Counted from the first letter of the stretch, positions 46,177 to 55,388 are shown. The stretch is DNA of 64,000 nucleotides from Janibacter sp. Soil728 (GCF_001428305.1 NZ_LMRZ01000005.1:248001-312000); one strand, 5' to 3'. Notes: generated by a model from the letters alone, not told the origin. Numbers and translations: made by a program.

Positions 46177-47301
46177 TCAGGAGTGGATCTGCCAACCACG
46201 GGCCCCCAGGGCCTCGCTCAGCGGTCCGGCGGCGGCCGGAAGGACGGAGACCTCGGCGAGGCCGAAGGGCAGGCCGAGACCGTGGTCGAGGCGCAGCTCC
46301 TCGAGGTTGACCCCTTCTTCGCCGATCTCCACGAGCAGTCGTGCCAGCTCTCCGGGGCGGTCGTCGACGACGACCCGGACGATGGCGTAGGCGGCCGGCG
46401 GGGCGCCGTGCTTGCCCGGGATCCGGGCGTGCCCGGCGTTGCCGTCGGCGATCCTGCGGGCCAGGACCGCCCGTGCTCCGGGCGCATCGGCGACGTGGGC
46501 GTCCTGCGCGAGCGCCTCGAGGGCGTCGACGACCCCGACGAGGTCCACGGACATGGCACGCAGCACCTCGGCGACCGCGCCGGCGTTGCCGGAGAGGATC
46601 TGGGTCCACAGGCCGGGGTCGCTCGCAGCGATCCGCGTGACATCACGCACGCCCTGACCGGCCAGACCGATGGCCTGCTCGCTCAGGTGCTCCAGGCGCG
46701 CTGCCACGAGGGAGGCCGCGAGCTGCGGGACGTGCGAGACGGCCGCGACGGCCGCGTCGTGGTCCTCGGCGGTCAGCGTCGTGACCGCTGCTCCGGTGGC
46801 CCGCGCCAGGGTCGAGACGAGTCGAGTGGCCCCGGGGTCGCTCCCTTCGTGCGGGCAGAGCACCCACGCCCGCCCCTCGAAGAGGTCGGCCCGGGCGCTG
46901 ATGGCACCGGAGCGCTCCCGCCCGGCCATCGGGTGGCTGCCCACATAGCGCTCGATCGGCGCGCCGGCGCGCAGGAGGTCGGCGAGCACGACCTGCTTGA
47001 CGGAGGCGACATCCGTGACGACGGCCTCGGGCCACCTCTCGAGGGCGGTGAGGACGAGCCGTGGGGCGACGTCGGGTGGCGCTGCGACGACGACGATTCC
47101 GGGATCCACCGGGCCGGTGATCCGACCTGCACCCAGATCACGGGCGAGGGCGACGGAGGTCTCCGACTGGTCCTCCAGCGTCACGTCGGCGCCGGCACCC
47201 GTGAGGGCCAGTCCGATGCTCGCCCCGATGAGCCCGGTCCCGATCACGTGCACGGGAGGAAGCGAGGCGGCCGCTCCCTTCGCCTCGACCGAAGCGGTCA
47301 C
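46177..47301 (-). CDS. tyrA: prephenate dehydrogenase with ACT domain
   Basis: The 374-aa enzyme makes 4-hydroxyphenylpyruvate for tyrosine. A Rossmann motif GTGLIG lies at residues 21-26, and the catalytic GSHPMAGRERSG follows. A C-terminal ACT domain (from about residue 305, AYAIVRVVVDDRPGELARLLVEIG) probably binds tyrosine for feedback. Starts at GTG overlapping the pseudouridine synthase gene. Confidence 0.94.
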   Translation of the reverse strand: MTASVEAKGAAASLPPVHVIGTGLIGASIGLALTGAGADVTLEDQSETSVALARDLGAGRITGPVDPGIVVVAAPPDVAPRLVLTALERWPEAVVTDVASVKQVVLADLLRAGAPIERYVGSHPMAGRERSGAISARADLFEGRAWVLCPHEGSDPGATRLVSTLARATGAAVTTLTAEDHDAAVAAVSHVPQLAASLVAARLEHLSEQAIGLAGQGVRDVTRIAASDPGLWTQILSGNAGAVAEVLRAMSVDLVGVVDALEALAQDAHVADAPGARAVLARRIADGNAGHARIPGKHGAPPAAYAIVRVVVDDRPGELARLLVEIGEEGVNLEELRLDHGLGLPFGLAEVSVLPAAAGPLSEALGARGWQIHS

Positions 47302-48209
47302 AGACCCGCGGCCTTGTACAGCTCGCTGATCTCCTGACGGCTCAGGTTGCGCCAGCGGCCCGACTTGGTCGTGCCGAGGGTGATCGGCCCGACCTGCACG
47401 CGCACCAGCGAGAGGACGGGGTGACCGACGTGCTCGAGCATGCGGCGCACGATGTGCTTGCGGCCCTCGTGGAGGATCACCTCGACGAGCGCCTTGCCCG
47501 GACGCGAGTCGACGATCTTGAAGGAGTCGACCTTCACCGGGCCGTCCTCGAGCATGACGCCCTCGCGCAGCTGCTTGCCCAGGTCCCTGGGCACCGGGCC
47601 CGGGATCTCGGCGATGTAGGTCTTCAGCACACCGTGGGCCGGGTGCTGCAGCCGGTGGGCGAGGTCGCCGTCGTTGGTGAGGATGAGCAGACCCTCGGTG
47701 TCGGCGTCGAGTCGACCGACGTGGAAGAGGCGCTCCGGGCGACCGGCGACGTAGTCACCGATGCTCAACCGACCCAGCTCGTCGGACATCGTCGTGACGA
47801 CACCCGTCGGCTTGTTGAAGGCGAGGTAGACGCGCGACTCGTCGAGGTGGACGCGCTCGCCGTCGACGTGCACGGTCTGGCGGATGGGGTCCACGCGCAC
47901 GCCGAGCTCGCGCACGACCTGACCGTCGACCTCGACCCGGCCCTCGCTGATGAGGAGCTCGCAGGCACGTCGGGAGCCGATCCCGGCCGCGGCCAGAACC
48001 TTCTGCAGGCGGGTCCCCTCGGGGTCGTGGATGTCGATCGGAGCGGCCTGCGGGGGCTGCGGCGCCAGCTCGGCCTGGCCGCTGCGGCTGCGGCCGGTGG
48101 TCCCCCGGTCGGGCTGGTTGCGGCGGCCGGGACGCGGCGGCTTCTTGGGTCCCTTGCCACGGCCTGCGCCTTGGGGGCCTCCGGGACGGCGGTTCTGGGG
48201 CGGGGTCAT
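47298..48209 (-). CDS. rluB: 23S rRNA pseudouridine synthase, RsuA/RluB family
   Basis: The 303-aa protein has a basic, Gly/Pro/Arg-rich N-terminus of about 60 residues, an S4 domain (RLQKVLAAAGIGSRRACELLISEGRVEVDG) and the catalytic Asp in VGRLDADTEGLLILTNDG. It modifies a uridine in large-subunit rRNA. Overlaps scpB by 4 nt and tyrA at its end. Confidence 0.93.
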   Translation of the reverse strand: MTPPQNRRPGGPQGAGRGKGPKKPPRPGRRNQPDRGTTGRSRSGQAELAPQPPQAAPIDIHDPEGTRLQKVLAAAGIGSRRACELLISEGRVEVDGQVVRELGVRVDPIRQTVHVDGERVHLDESRVYLAFNKPTGVVTTMSDELGRLSIGDYVAGRPERLFHVGRLDADTEGLLILTNDGDLAHRLQHPAHGVLKTYIAEIPGPVPRDLGKQLREGVMLEDGPVKVDSFKIVDSRPGKALVEVILHEGRKHIVRRMLEHVGHPVLSLVRVQVGPITLGTTKSGRWRNLSRQEISELYKAAGL

Positions 48210-48850
48210 GGGCGGGCCTCATTCATGAGTTCGTCGAGCACTGTTGCGTCGGGTAGGTAAGGGGCGATGGGCGGCAGGTCGTCCAGAGAGTTCAGACCCA
48301 TCCGCTCCAGGAAGTAGGGGGTGGTCCCGTAGAGCGTCGCGTTGGACTCTTCGTCCTTGGTGACCTCGACGATCAGTCCGCGGGTCAGCAGCGTGCGCAC
48401 GACGCCGTCGACGGTGACTCCTCGGATCGCGCTGATGCGACCCCTGGCGATCGGCTGCCGGTAGGCGATCACGGCGAGCGTCTCCAAGGAGGCGGTCGTC
48501 AGCTTGGACTGCTGGCCGTCGATGACGAAGCGCTCGACGACCGGCGCGTAGGCGTGGTGGCTGTAGAAGCGCCATCCCCCGCCGACATTGCGCACGGTGA
48601 AGCCGTGCTGGCCGTCGGCGTAGGTGCTCTCGAGCGCACCGAGGTGCTCGCGGATCTCCTCGACGGGCAGCTCGAGTGCCGACGCGAGGGCATGGTCGGT
48701 GACCGGTTCCTCGACGATCATCAGGACCGCCGCGATGGCCGCTCGGGCACCTCCGGGCAGCTCACCGACGTCGAAGGCCACCTGGACGTCGTCGCCCTCG
48801 GCCAGTGGTTCGGCCTGGGTCAGTGGGTCGGCCTGGGTGGGTTCACTCAT
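48206..48850 (-). CDS. scpB: segregation and condensation protein B
   Basis: The 214-aa double winged-helix protein of the SMC-ScpAB condensin has LMIVEEPVTDHALASAL, LETLAVIAYRQPIARGRISAIRGV and LYGTTPYFLERMGL. ATG 48850 overlaps the end of scpA by 8 nt; the open frame continues upstream but only as a shadow. Confidence 0.95.
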   Translation of the reverse strand: MSEPTQADPLTQAEPLAEGDDVQVAFDVGELPGGARAAIAAVLMIVEEPVTDHALASALELPVEEIREHLGALESTYADGQHGFTVRNVGGGWRFYSHHAYAPVVERFVIDGQQSKLTTASLETLAVIAYRQPIARGRISAIRGVTVDGVVRTLLTRGLIVEVTKDEESNATLYGTTPYFLERMGLNSLDDLPPIAPYLPDATVLDELMNEARP

Positions 48851-49766
48851 TGGGCTCCTCCTCCGCGAGCGAAGGGGGCGGTGGCTCCCCTTCGTCGAAC
48901 TCGGCACCGACGTCCACGGTGCTCTCCTGGCTGCCGGTCCAGCTGACCTCGAGGTCTCCGAGTGCCTCCGGCTGGTCGAAGGTGACCTGCTTGTCGCGGA
49001 AGAGCTCGAGCAGGGCGAGGAAGCGGGCGACGACCACGAGGGTCGTGTCCGCATCGCGCACGAGCGACCGGAAGGACAGCGCGCCCTCGGCGCGCAGCCG
49101 GTCGACGACGATGACGGCCTGCTCGCGCACGCTGACGGCGGGTGCGTGCAGATGAGTCAGCCCGATGGTCTCGGGCTCCTTAGGGGTGAGGGCGCGGGCA
49201 GCGATCATGGCCAGCTGCTCGGGCGTGATGCTCATGACGAGCTCGGGCAGCAGCGCTGCCAGGTGCGGCTCCAGGCCCGCCTGACGCGGTGTCATCCGAC
49301 CGGTGCCCGCCATGGTCTCGCCGAACTGGGCCGCGACATCCTTGAAGGCGCGGTACTGCATGAGCCGCGCGAAGAGGAGGTCGCGGGCCTCGATGAGCTC
49401 GAGGTCCTCCTCATCCCCGTCGCCGGTGTTGGGCAGCAGCCGCGAGGCCTTGATGTCGAGCAATGTCGCGGCGACGAGGAGGAACTCGCTCGTCTGGCCC
49501 AGGTCCCATGCCGGCTCGCTGGCCTGGAGGGCCCGCAGGTGCACCATGAACTCGTCGGTGACCTTGGCCAGAGCGATCTCGGTGATGTCCAGCTGGTGCT
49601 TGCTGATCAGACCGAGCAGGAGGTCGAAGGGCCCCTCGAAGTTGTCGAGATGCACGGTGAAGGCCTGCTCGGCGCCCCGCTTGGTGATGACACCACCGGG
49701 GACGGTGGCCTCTGGCGGGGTCGTGAGGGGCGAGGGGGTGGGCGCAGTGGCCGCGGGGGCCTCCAC
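48843..49766 (-). CDS. scpA: segregation and condensation protein A
   Basis: The 307-aa kleisin subunit has the N-terminal SMC-binding FTVHLDNFEGPFDLLLGLISKHQLDITEIALAKVT and a helical middle with LLVAATLLDIKASRLLP. An acidic C-terminal tail follows the winged-helix region. Starts at GTG 6 nt before the parA stop, so it is probably coupled. Confidence 0.94.
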   Translation of the reverse strand: MEAPAATAPTPSPLTTPPEATVPGGVITKRGAEQAFTVHLDNFEGPFDLLLGLISKHQLDITEIALAKVTDEFMVHLRALQASEPAWDLGQTSEFLLVAATLLDIKASRLLPNTGDGDEEDLELIEARDLLFARLMQYRAFKDVAAQFGETMAGTGRMTPRQAGLEPHLAALLPELVMSITPEQLAMIAARALTPKEPETIGLTHLHAPAVSVREQAVIVVDRLRAEGALSFRSLVRDADTTLVVVARFLALLELFRDKQVTFDQPEALGDLEVSWTGSQESTVDVGAEFDEGEPPPPSLAEEEPNE

Positions 49767-49771
49767 TGTCG

Positions 49772-50659
49772 TCAGGGAGCGCCGCCGCGCGAGATCAGCT
49801 CACGGGCCAGCTGCCGGTAGGCATTGGCCCCGGAGTGCCCGGTGGCGTAGGTGGTGATCGGCTCGGCGGCAAGAGTTGCGTCGGGGAACTTCACCGTGCG
49901 CGAGATGACGGTGTGGAAGACCCGGTCGCCGAAGTGCTCGACGACGGACCCGACGACCTCACGACTGTGCAGGGTGCGCCCGTCGTACATCGTGGCGAGG
50001 ATGCCGTCGACGGTCAGGCCGGGGTTGAGCCGGTCGGTGATCTTGTCGATCGTCTCGACGAGCAGCGCGACACCACGCATGGCGAAGTACTCGGTCTCCA
50101 GCGGGATGACGACCCCGTGAGCGGCCGTCAGCGCGTTGACCGTCAGCAGCCCCAGCGAGGGTTGGCAGTCGATCAGGATGACGTCGTAGTCGTCCAGGAC
50201 GGGGCGCAGGACGCGGGAGAGGATCTGCTCGCGCGCGACCTCACCGACGAGCTGCACCTCGGCAGCCGACAGGTCGATGTTGGCCGGGGCGACGTCCAGG
50301 CCCTCGACCGAGGTGTGCTGGATGATCTCGCTGATCTCGTGCCCGCGGGAGACGAGCAGGTCGTAGATCGTGATGTCCAGCATGTGGGTCGGGACACCGA
50401 GTCCCACGGACAGGGCGCCCTGCGGGTCGAAGTCCACGAGCAGGACACGGCGGCCGGCCTCGGCCAGTGCAGCGCCCAGGTTGATGGTCGTGGTCGTCTT
50501 GCCGACCCCGCCCTTCTGGTTGCACATGGCGATGATGCGGGCCGGCCCGTGCGAGTCCAGCGGTGCTGGCTCTGGGAAGGTGGGCAGGGGCCTGCCGGTC
50601 GGACCGTACTGGGTCAGGTCGTGCTCGAATTCGAGCGGCGGCGTCACCTCGGATGCCAC
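49772..50659 (-). CDS. ParA/Soj-family ATPase
   Basis: The 295-aa protein has the deviant Walker A KGGVGKTT (residues 49-56), DFDPQGALSVGLGV and Walker B VILIDCQPSLGLLTVNAL. It lies between xerD and scpA without a parB, the usual orphan ParA of this gene order in actinobacteria. Start GTG after GGAG; a -10 box TAGTCT lies at 50716-50721. The longer open frame upstream overlaps xerD and is not coding. Confidence 0.93.
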   Translation of the reverse strand: MASEVTPPLEFEHDLTQYGPTGRPLPTFPEPAPLDSHGPARIIAMCNQKGGVGKTTTTINLGAALAEAGRRVLLVDFDPQGALSVGLGVPTHMLDITIYDLLVSRGHEISEIIQHTSVEGLDVAPANIDLSAAEVQLVGEVAREQILSRVLRPVLDDYDVILIDCQPSLGLLTVNALTAAHGVVIPLETEYFAMRGVALLVETIDKITDRLNPGLTVDGILATMYDGRTLHSREVVGSVVEHFGDRVFHTVISRTVKFPDATLAAEPITTYATGHSGANAYRQLARELISRGGAP

Positions 50660-50701
50660 AGTCGGATCACTCCATCGGGTCTGGCGGTCGGTCAGCCTCT
50701 C

Positions 50702-50721
50702 GCTGATCAGCGATGAGACTA
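50702..50721 (-). promoter_or_regulatory. parA promoter with palindrome
   Basis: -10 box TAGTCT (50716-50721) next to the xerD stop, and palindrome GCTGATCAGC at 50702-50711 over the expected transcript start. A possible repressor site. Confidence 0.45.
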
Positions 50722-51648
50722 TCAGCGGGCGCGGGGGTGGCTTTGCGCATAGACCTCGCGCAGCTGCTGCACCGTGACCATCGTGTAGATCTGAGTGGTC
50801 GTCACGGAGGCGTGGCCGAGGAGCTCCTGGACGACCCGCACGTCGGCGCCGCCCTCCAGCAGGTGGGTGGCGAAGGAGTGGCGCATCGTGTGCGGGGAGA
50901 CGTGCCCCGTCAGGCCGGCTCGGTCCGCGGCGGCCGTGATGGCCGCCCAGGCGCTCTGCCGCGACAGCCGGGCTCCTCGCCTGTTCAGGAAGAGTGCTGG
51001 TCCCGCCTTGCCCTTCGTCGACAGCTCGGGTCGTCCGCGGACCAGCCACGACTGCACGGCCTGCGTCGCGTAGGAGCCGACGGGGACGACCCGCTCCTTG
51101 TTGCCCTTGCCCAGGAGCCGGACCGCTCCGATCTCCAGGTCGAGGTCGTCGATGTCGAGGCCGACGGCCTCCGAGATGCGTGCTCCGGTCGCGTAGAGCA
51201 GCTCCAGGAGAGCGCGGTCCCGCATCGGGACGGGCCCGTCCCCCACCCCCGCGGCGTCGATGAGTCGGGTGACCTCGTCGAGGCTGATGGCCTTGGGCAG
51301 GCGCGAAGGGGGGGTCGGCGGGGCGACGTCCTCGGCGGGGTTGTGCTGGGTGACTCCCTCGAGAGCAAGGAACTTGTGCAGTCCACGGACCGCGACGAGC
51401 GTGCGTGCCGCGGAGCTGGCGGCCAGGGGCGGGTGGGAGTCGTCCCCCGTGCGCAGAGCGGCGAGAAAACCGGCGACGTGGGCCTCGGTGACGTCCAGCG
51501 GGTCGCTGATGCCATCGGCGGCGAGGTGCTCGACGTAGCGGCCGGAGTCCCGCGTGTACGCGGAGAGGGTGTGGGCGGAGACTCCGCGCTCGACGTCCAG
51601 CTGGGTGAGCCAGGTCCGCACCGCGCGCTCCAGGGGCGTCGTGGTCAC
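50722..51648 (-). CDS. xerD: site-specific tyrosine recombinase XerD
   Basis: The 308-aa recombinase resolves chromosome dimers with XerC. Catalytic residues: Arg in [14 protein letters not shown], His-x-x-Arg in [15 protein letters not shown], and the Tyr in [20 protein letters not shown] start with AGGAG 7 nt upstream. The longer upstream frame is in a repeat region and is not convincing. It heads the run to parA, scpAB, rluB, tyrA, cmk and der. Confidence 0.95.
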   Translation of the reverse strand: MTTTPLERAVRTWLTQLDVERGVSAHTLSAYTRDSGRYVEHLAADGISDPLDVTEAHVAGFLAALRTGDDSHPPLAASSAARTLVAVRGLHKFLALEGVTQHNPAEDVAPPTPPSRLPKAISLDEVTRLIDAAGVGDGPVPMRDRALLELLYATGARISEAVGLDIDDLDLEIGAVRLLGKGNKERVVPVGSYATQAVQSWLVRGRPELSTKGKAGPALFLNRRGARLSRQSAWAAITAAADRAGLTGHVSPHTMRHSFATHLLEGGADVRVVQELLGHASVTTTQIYTMVTVQQLREVYAQSHPRAR

Positions 51649-51664
51649 CGGCTCACTCCTGAGA

Positions 51665-51717
51665 TCTGCGTGGCTGAACCGTTCTGCGTGGCTGAACCGT
51701 GAGGGTGGTCGAACCGT
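51665..51717 (-). repeat. tandem 18-bp repeats upstream of xerD
   Basis: Two perfect copies of TCTGCGTGGCTGAACCGT (51665-51682, 51683-51700) and a degenerate third ending GAACCGT. They lie 17 bp upstream of the xerD start, where a regulator could bind. Confidence 0.75.
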
Positions 51718-51753
51718 GGGCACTCCATTGTGCCCACGGGTGGTCGCGACCAC
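51715..51753. promoter_or_regulatory. two palindromes in the xerD divergent region
   Basis: CGTGGGCAC-TCCATT-GTGCCCACG (51715-51738) and GTGGTCGCGACCAC (51740-51753), both perfect, side by side. Confidence 0.55.
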
Positions 51754-51774
51754 GCCGGGGAGTCTAATGGGCAC

Positions 51775-52398
51775 ATGAAGCTGTATGCGGATCTACCCGC
51801 CCGTCGGACCGGTCAGATCGTCGCGGACCTGCTCATGCTCGGTTGGATTCTGCTCTGGGCATGGGTCGGGACAGTCGTGCACGCGACGACGCTCAAGCTG
51901 GGCGAGCCGGGCCATCGACTGGAGAGTGCGGGCCAAGGCTTCCGGGACAAGCTGACGACAGCCGGTGACAATGTCGACGACTTGCCGCTCCTCGACGACA
52001 AGGTGGCCAAGCCCTTCCGCGATGCAGCGGGTGCCGGATCGTCGATCGAGGACGCCGGTCGTGACCTGGTGTCTGCGGTCGACACGCTGGCGACGACCTT
52101 GGGGTGGGTCACCGCGCTGACCCCGATCCTCATCGTCGGTGCCTTCTGGTTGGCGTCGAGATGGCGCTTTGTGCGGCGAGCCACCGCCGCCCAGGCCTTG
52201 GTGGGCTCGGTCGACGACCTGGACCTCTTCGCCCTTCGCGCCATGGCCAACCAGCCCCTGCAGCGGCTGGCCCGGATCAGCGACGACCCGACGGGCGCCT
52301 GGCGGCGTGGTGACTCCGAGGTGATCCGTGAGCTCGCCCTGCTCGAGCTGAGCGACTGCGGCCTGCGGCCTCCCGAGCCCACGATCTCCGCTGACTGA
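51775..52398 (+). CDS. hypothetical membrane protein, two helices
   Basis: The 207-aa protein has a helix at about residues 16-38, an external domain rich in Asp, and a second helix at about 105-127, followed by a cytosolic tail of 80 residues ([18 protein letters not shown]). No known catalytic motif. It may be leaderless: TCTAAT is 6 nt before the ATG. Divergent from xerD. Confidence 0.75.
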   Translation: MKLYADLPARRTGQIVADLLMLGWILLWAWVGTVVHATTLKLGEPGHRLESAGQGFRDKLTTAGDNVDDLPLLDDKVAKPFRDAAGAGSSIEDAGRDLVSAVDTLATTLGWVTALTPILIVGAFWLASRWRFVRRATAAQALVGSVDDLDLFALRAMANQPLQRLARISDDPTGAWRRGDSEVIRELALLELSDCGLRPPEPTISAD

Positions 52399-52431
52399 GT
52401 TGACTGAGTTGACTGAGTTGACTGACTGACT
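52392..52431 (+). repeat. 9-bp microsatellite at the end of the membrane-protein gene
   Basis: Three perfect TGACTGAGT units (52392-52418) and a degenerate tail; the gene stop codon is inside the first unit. Confidence 0.8.
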
Positions 52432-52479
52432 GAGCTGGCGACACCGGCTCAGGCCGAAGGGTGTGCCACCGCCTATGCC

Positions 52480-52591
52480 GTTGGCCCGTACTTTGTGCCA
52501 GGGGTGTCCTGGCACACAGGTCTCGTGACACACAGGTCTCCTGGCGACAGGTCTCCTGCGACAGGTGTCCTGGCACAAAGTACGGAGCAAC
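52480..52591. repeat. 112-bp inverted-repeat element with internal array
   Basis: Outer arms of 23 bp (21 matching, perfect core CCGTACTTTGTGCCAGG) enclose 66 bp with four copies of ACAGGTCTC or ACAGGTGTC at 52516, 52532, 52547 and 52561, spaced 16, 15 and 14 bp. It fills most of the 307-nt gap 52399-52705; no gene is seen in that gap. It could be a multi-site operator for the next gene or a small MITE-like element; no target duplication is visible. Confidence 0.8.
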
Positions 52592-52705
52592 AGCAGAGCG
52601 ACACGATCGACCCGCTCGATCAACACGGCGACGCCACGCCCCTCCGTCATCCACAGGTCGGCACAAGCCCGTCGGTGGTCATGCCCCGCGTCGCAGACTT
52701 GGGTC

Positions 52706-53299
52706 ATGGAACCCGTCGACGTCGACCCTGCGGAGCAGTCTTCACTCACCTGCCCCATGGACTGCGCGGTGTGCAAGGAGCCGGGTGACTGCGAGGACTG
52801 TCTCGACTGCCTGTACTGGCCCAATGTGGTGGAGGACGACCTGTGGCACCCACCCGCGCCCCGCGGCCGCTCCCTGCCGACCAAGACCGCGCAGATGGAG
52901 GACGCGCGCAGCCGGATCGTGACAAGCCGACGCGTGGGCCTGGTCTCGCGCAGATTCCGTCGTCTGGCCCGCCTCAGCCAGCGCGAGCTCGCTGCTGAGC
53001 TCGGATGGAGCCATACGTCGGTGGGTCGGATGGAGAAGGACGCAGCCACGATGCCTCTGGGCAAGATCGAGGCCCTGCTCCAACGCGCGGGCTACCGGTT
53101 CGCCATCGTTGCCAAAGACGCTGCCACGCCCACCGAAGCGTCTGACGACCTGTGGGAGGCCGCAGACCTCATCGCCCGGGATCAGGCCGGGCGCAGGCCC
53201 AGCCCGCTGGGGTCGGTCACGTGGCACCCGCCCGAGGACCTCCGCCAGGACTCGTCCCTGCGGGGTCGTGAGTGGACCTGGCAGCGGCCCGCAAGCTGA
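52706..53299 (+). CDS. XRE-family regulator with an N-terminal six-cysteine cluster
   Basis: The 197-aa protein has cysteines at 16, 20, 23, 29, 32 and 35 (pattern C-x3-C-x2-C-x5-C-x2-C-x2-C) followed by a linker. A helix-turn-helix follows at about residues 75-130 (RRFRRLARLSQRELAAELGWSHTSVGRMEKDA, then LGKIEALLQRAGYRFAI), and a C-terminal tail. The cluster could bind zinc or an iron-sulfur centre. The start is the ATG with CAGACT 6 nt upstream. I know no named family with this combination. It converges with hisS 20 nt later. Confidence 0.78.
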   Translation: MEPVDVDPAEQSSLTCPMDCAVCKEPGDCEDCLDCLYWPNVVEDDLWHPPAPRGRSLPTKTAQMEDARSRIVTSRRVGLVSRRFRRLARLSQRELAAELGWSHTSVGRMEKDAATMPLGKIEALLQRAGYRFAIVAKDAATPTEASDDLWEAADLIARDQAGRRPSPLGSVTWHPPEDLRQDSSLRGREWTWQRPAS

Positions 53300-53319
53300 T
53301 ACCGCTGATACCTCTCTGC

Positions 53320-54687
53320 CTACTCCCCCAGCGCGACGACCTGCGGACGCAGGTCCTCCACGGGGCACTCCCATGTCGCCGCGTCGGCGTCGACCTGTTC
53401 ACCGGAGCGGATGTCCTTGACCTGGTCCCCACCGGACTCCCCGGAGTCGGGGAACCAGACGTACGGGAGCCCACGACGTTCGGCGAAGCGGATCTGCTTG
53501 CCGAACTTGGCAGCAGCAGGCGCGACTTCACACGGGATCCCCCGCGCACGCAGTGCCGTCGCCACCGCCACGGAGGCGGGGCGGCTCCCTTCGTCCGTGA
53601 CGGCCACGAGGACAGCGGAGGGCGACTTGCGGCTCGCACCGACCAGTCCCTTGCCCAGGAGCAGGCCGAGGAGCCGAGAGAGGCCGATCGAGATGCCGAC
53701 ACCGGGGTAGGTGTTCTTGCCATCGCTGGCCAGCTCGTCATAGCGACCACCGGAGCAGAAGGAGCCCCACGACTCGTAGCCGATGAGCTGCGTCTCGTAG
53801 ACAGTGCCCGTGTAGTAGTCCAGACCGCGGGCGATCTTCAGGTCCGCGACCATCGCGCCCGGCGCCGCCGCGGCACCGGTCTCGATGACGGCAGAGAGCG
53901 CTGCGAGGCCCTCGTCGAGCACGGTGTGCTCGACGCCAAGCGCCCGGACCCGCTCGACGAAGGAGGTGTCCTGAGTCCGGATCGCCGCCAGGTCGAGGCA
54001 GGCCTGCGCCTGCTCCGCGGTCCGTCCGGCCTCGACGAGCAGCGCCGCGACCTTGTCCGGGCCGATCTTGTCCAGCTTGTCGACGATGCGCAGGGTGCCG
54101 GCGACGTCCTCGATCCCCAGCCCCCGGTAGAAGCCCTCCGGGATCATCCGGTTGTTGACCTGGATGACCATCGGCGGGATCGGCAGCTTGGCGAAGATCT
54201 CGGCCATGACGAGCGGCATCTCGGCCTCGAAGTGCGGCGCCAGCTCCCCGGTGTCGACGACATCGATGTCGCACTGGGTGAACTCGCGGTAGCGCCCCTC
54301 CTGGGGCCGCTCACCGCGCCAGACCTTCTGGATCTGGTGGCGGCGGAAGGGGAAGCTCAACCGTCCGGCGTTCTCCACGACATACCGGGCAAAGGGCACC
54401 GTGAGGTCGAAGTGCAGACCGAGCTCGCTCTCACGACCTGCGCCGGTGCTGCCGCCTTCGGCATCAGCCAGGCGGTGGATCCCGTAGATCTCCTTGTCCG
54501 CATCGCCACCCTTGCCGAGGAGCCTCTCGACCGGCTCGACCGACCTGGTCTCGATCGACGGGAAGCCGTGCAGCTCGAAGGTCGAGCGGATGACATCGAT
54601 GAAGTGCTGCTCGACGACCCGCTGCTCAGGCAGGTACTCCGGGAAGCCGGACAGCGGCGTGATCTTGGTGGCGCGGGGGGTGCTCAT
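53320..54687 (-). CDS. hisS: histidine-tRNA ligase
   Basis: The 455-aa class II synthetase charges tRNA-His. Motif 1 and 2 regions are visible (FPFRRHQIQKVWRGERPQEGRYREFTQCD), together with RGLDYYTGTVYE and the motif 3 PGVGISIGLSRLLGLLL, plus an anticodon-binding C-terminal domain. Overlaps the upstream hydrolase by 4 nt. Confidence 0.95.
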   Translation of the reverse strand: MSTPRATKITPLSGFPEYLPEQRVVEQHFIDVIRSTFELHGFPSIETRSVEPVERLLGKGGDADKEIYGIHRLADAEGGSTGAGRESELGLHFDLTVPFARYVVENAGRLSFPFRRHQIQKVWRGERPQEGRYREFTQCDIDVVDTGELAPHFEAEMPLVMAEIFAKLPIPPMVIQVNNRMIPEGFYRGLGIEDVAGTLRIVDKLDKIGPDKVAALLVEAGRTAEQAQACLDLAAIRTQDTSFVERVRALGVEHTVLDEGLAALSAVIETGAAAAPGAMVADLKIARGLDYYTGTVYETQLIGYESWGSFCSGGRYDELASDGKNTYPGVGISIGLSRLLGLLLGKGLVGASRKSPSAVLVAVTDEGSRPASVAVATALRARGIPCEVAPAAAKFGKQIRFAERRGLPYVWFPDSGESGGDQVKDIRSGEQVDADAATWECPVEDLRPQVVALGE

Positions 54688-55388
54688 GACAGTCCTTGCA
54701 GATACGGGTTGGTCGCCTTCTCGCGGCCCAGCGTCGTCGCGGGGCCGTGACCGGGCAGGACGAGACTGGAGTCAGGGCGCGGATGGACAGCCCGACGAAG
54801 GGAGTCCTGCATGGCCTCGTGCGACCCGCCCGGCAGATCGGTCCGCCCGATGGACCCGGCGAAGAGCACGTCACCCGTGATGAGGGTGCGGTCCACCTCG
54901 GCCCCGGCGGGGACGCCCTCGGGCACCTGCCCCATCGCGAACATCACGGAGCCCTCGGTGTGCCCCGGCGCGTGGATGACCTCGAGGTCGATCCCAGCCA
55001 CCGTGACCACCTGGCTGTCGGTGACCTCGACGATCGTGTCGGGCTCACGCCAGGTGACCTTCTTGCCGAACTGCTGCTCGAGCATCCCGCTCAGCTGCGG
55101 TCCCAGGGACGAGGACCCCAGCGGGTCGACGAGGCGGTAGCGGTCGTCAGTGTGGATGTAGGCGGCCAGATCCCCTCCGCAGACAGGGGTCACGGAGAAG
55201 ATGTGGTCGATGTGACCGTGCGTGAGGAGCACCGCGGCCGGCTTGAGCCGGTGGGTCGTCAGCACCTCCCGCAAGGTCTCCTCGATCCCGATGCCCGGGT
55301 CGACGATGATGCACTCCTCGCCGGGGGCATCGGCGATGACATAGCAGTTTGTCCCGAAGGCCTGCGCCGGGAAGGAGAGGGTCAGCAC
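54684..55388 (-). CDS. MBL-fold metallo-hydrolase
   Basis: The 234-aa glyoxalase II-like protein has the zinc motif THGHIDHI, later APGHTEGS, TGDVLFAGSIGR and the C-terminal PGHGP. These are the family metal ligands. It commonly precedes hisS in actinobacteria. It may be a hydroxyacylglutathione or mycothiol-type hydrolase; the substrate is not resolved. Starts at GTG. Confidence 0.93.
   Translation of the reverse strand: MLTLSFPAQAFGTNCYVIADAPGEECIIVDPGIGIEETLREVLTTHRLKPAAVLLTHGHIDHIFSVTPVCGGDLAAYIHTDDRYRLVDPLGSSSLGPQLSGMLEQQFGKKVTWREPDTIVEVTDSQVVTVAGIDLEVIHAPGHTEGSVMFAMGQVPEGVPAGAEVDRTLITGDVLFAGSIGRTDLPGGSHEAMQDSLRRAVHPRPDSSLVLPGHGPATTLGREKATNPYLQGLS

Noticed and set aside
51847-51862. Third PopR-like site (TTCTGCTCTGGGCA)
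   Set aside because: It has only the left arm plus four bases of the right arm and lies inside a coding region.
52516-52569. CRISPR-like array
   Set aside because: Units are 9 bp at 14-16 bp spacing, too short for repeats and spacers, and there are no cas genes.
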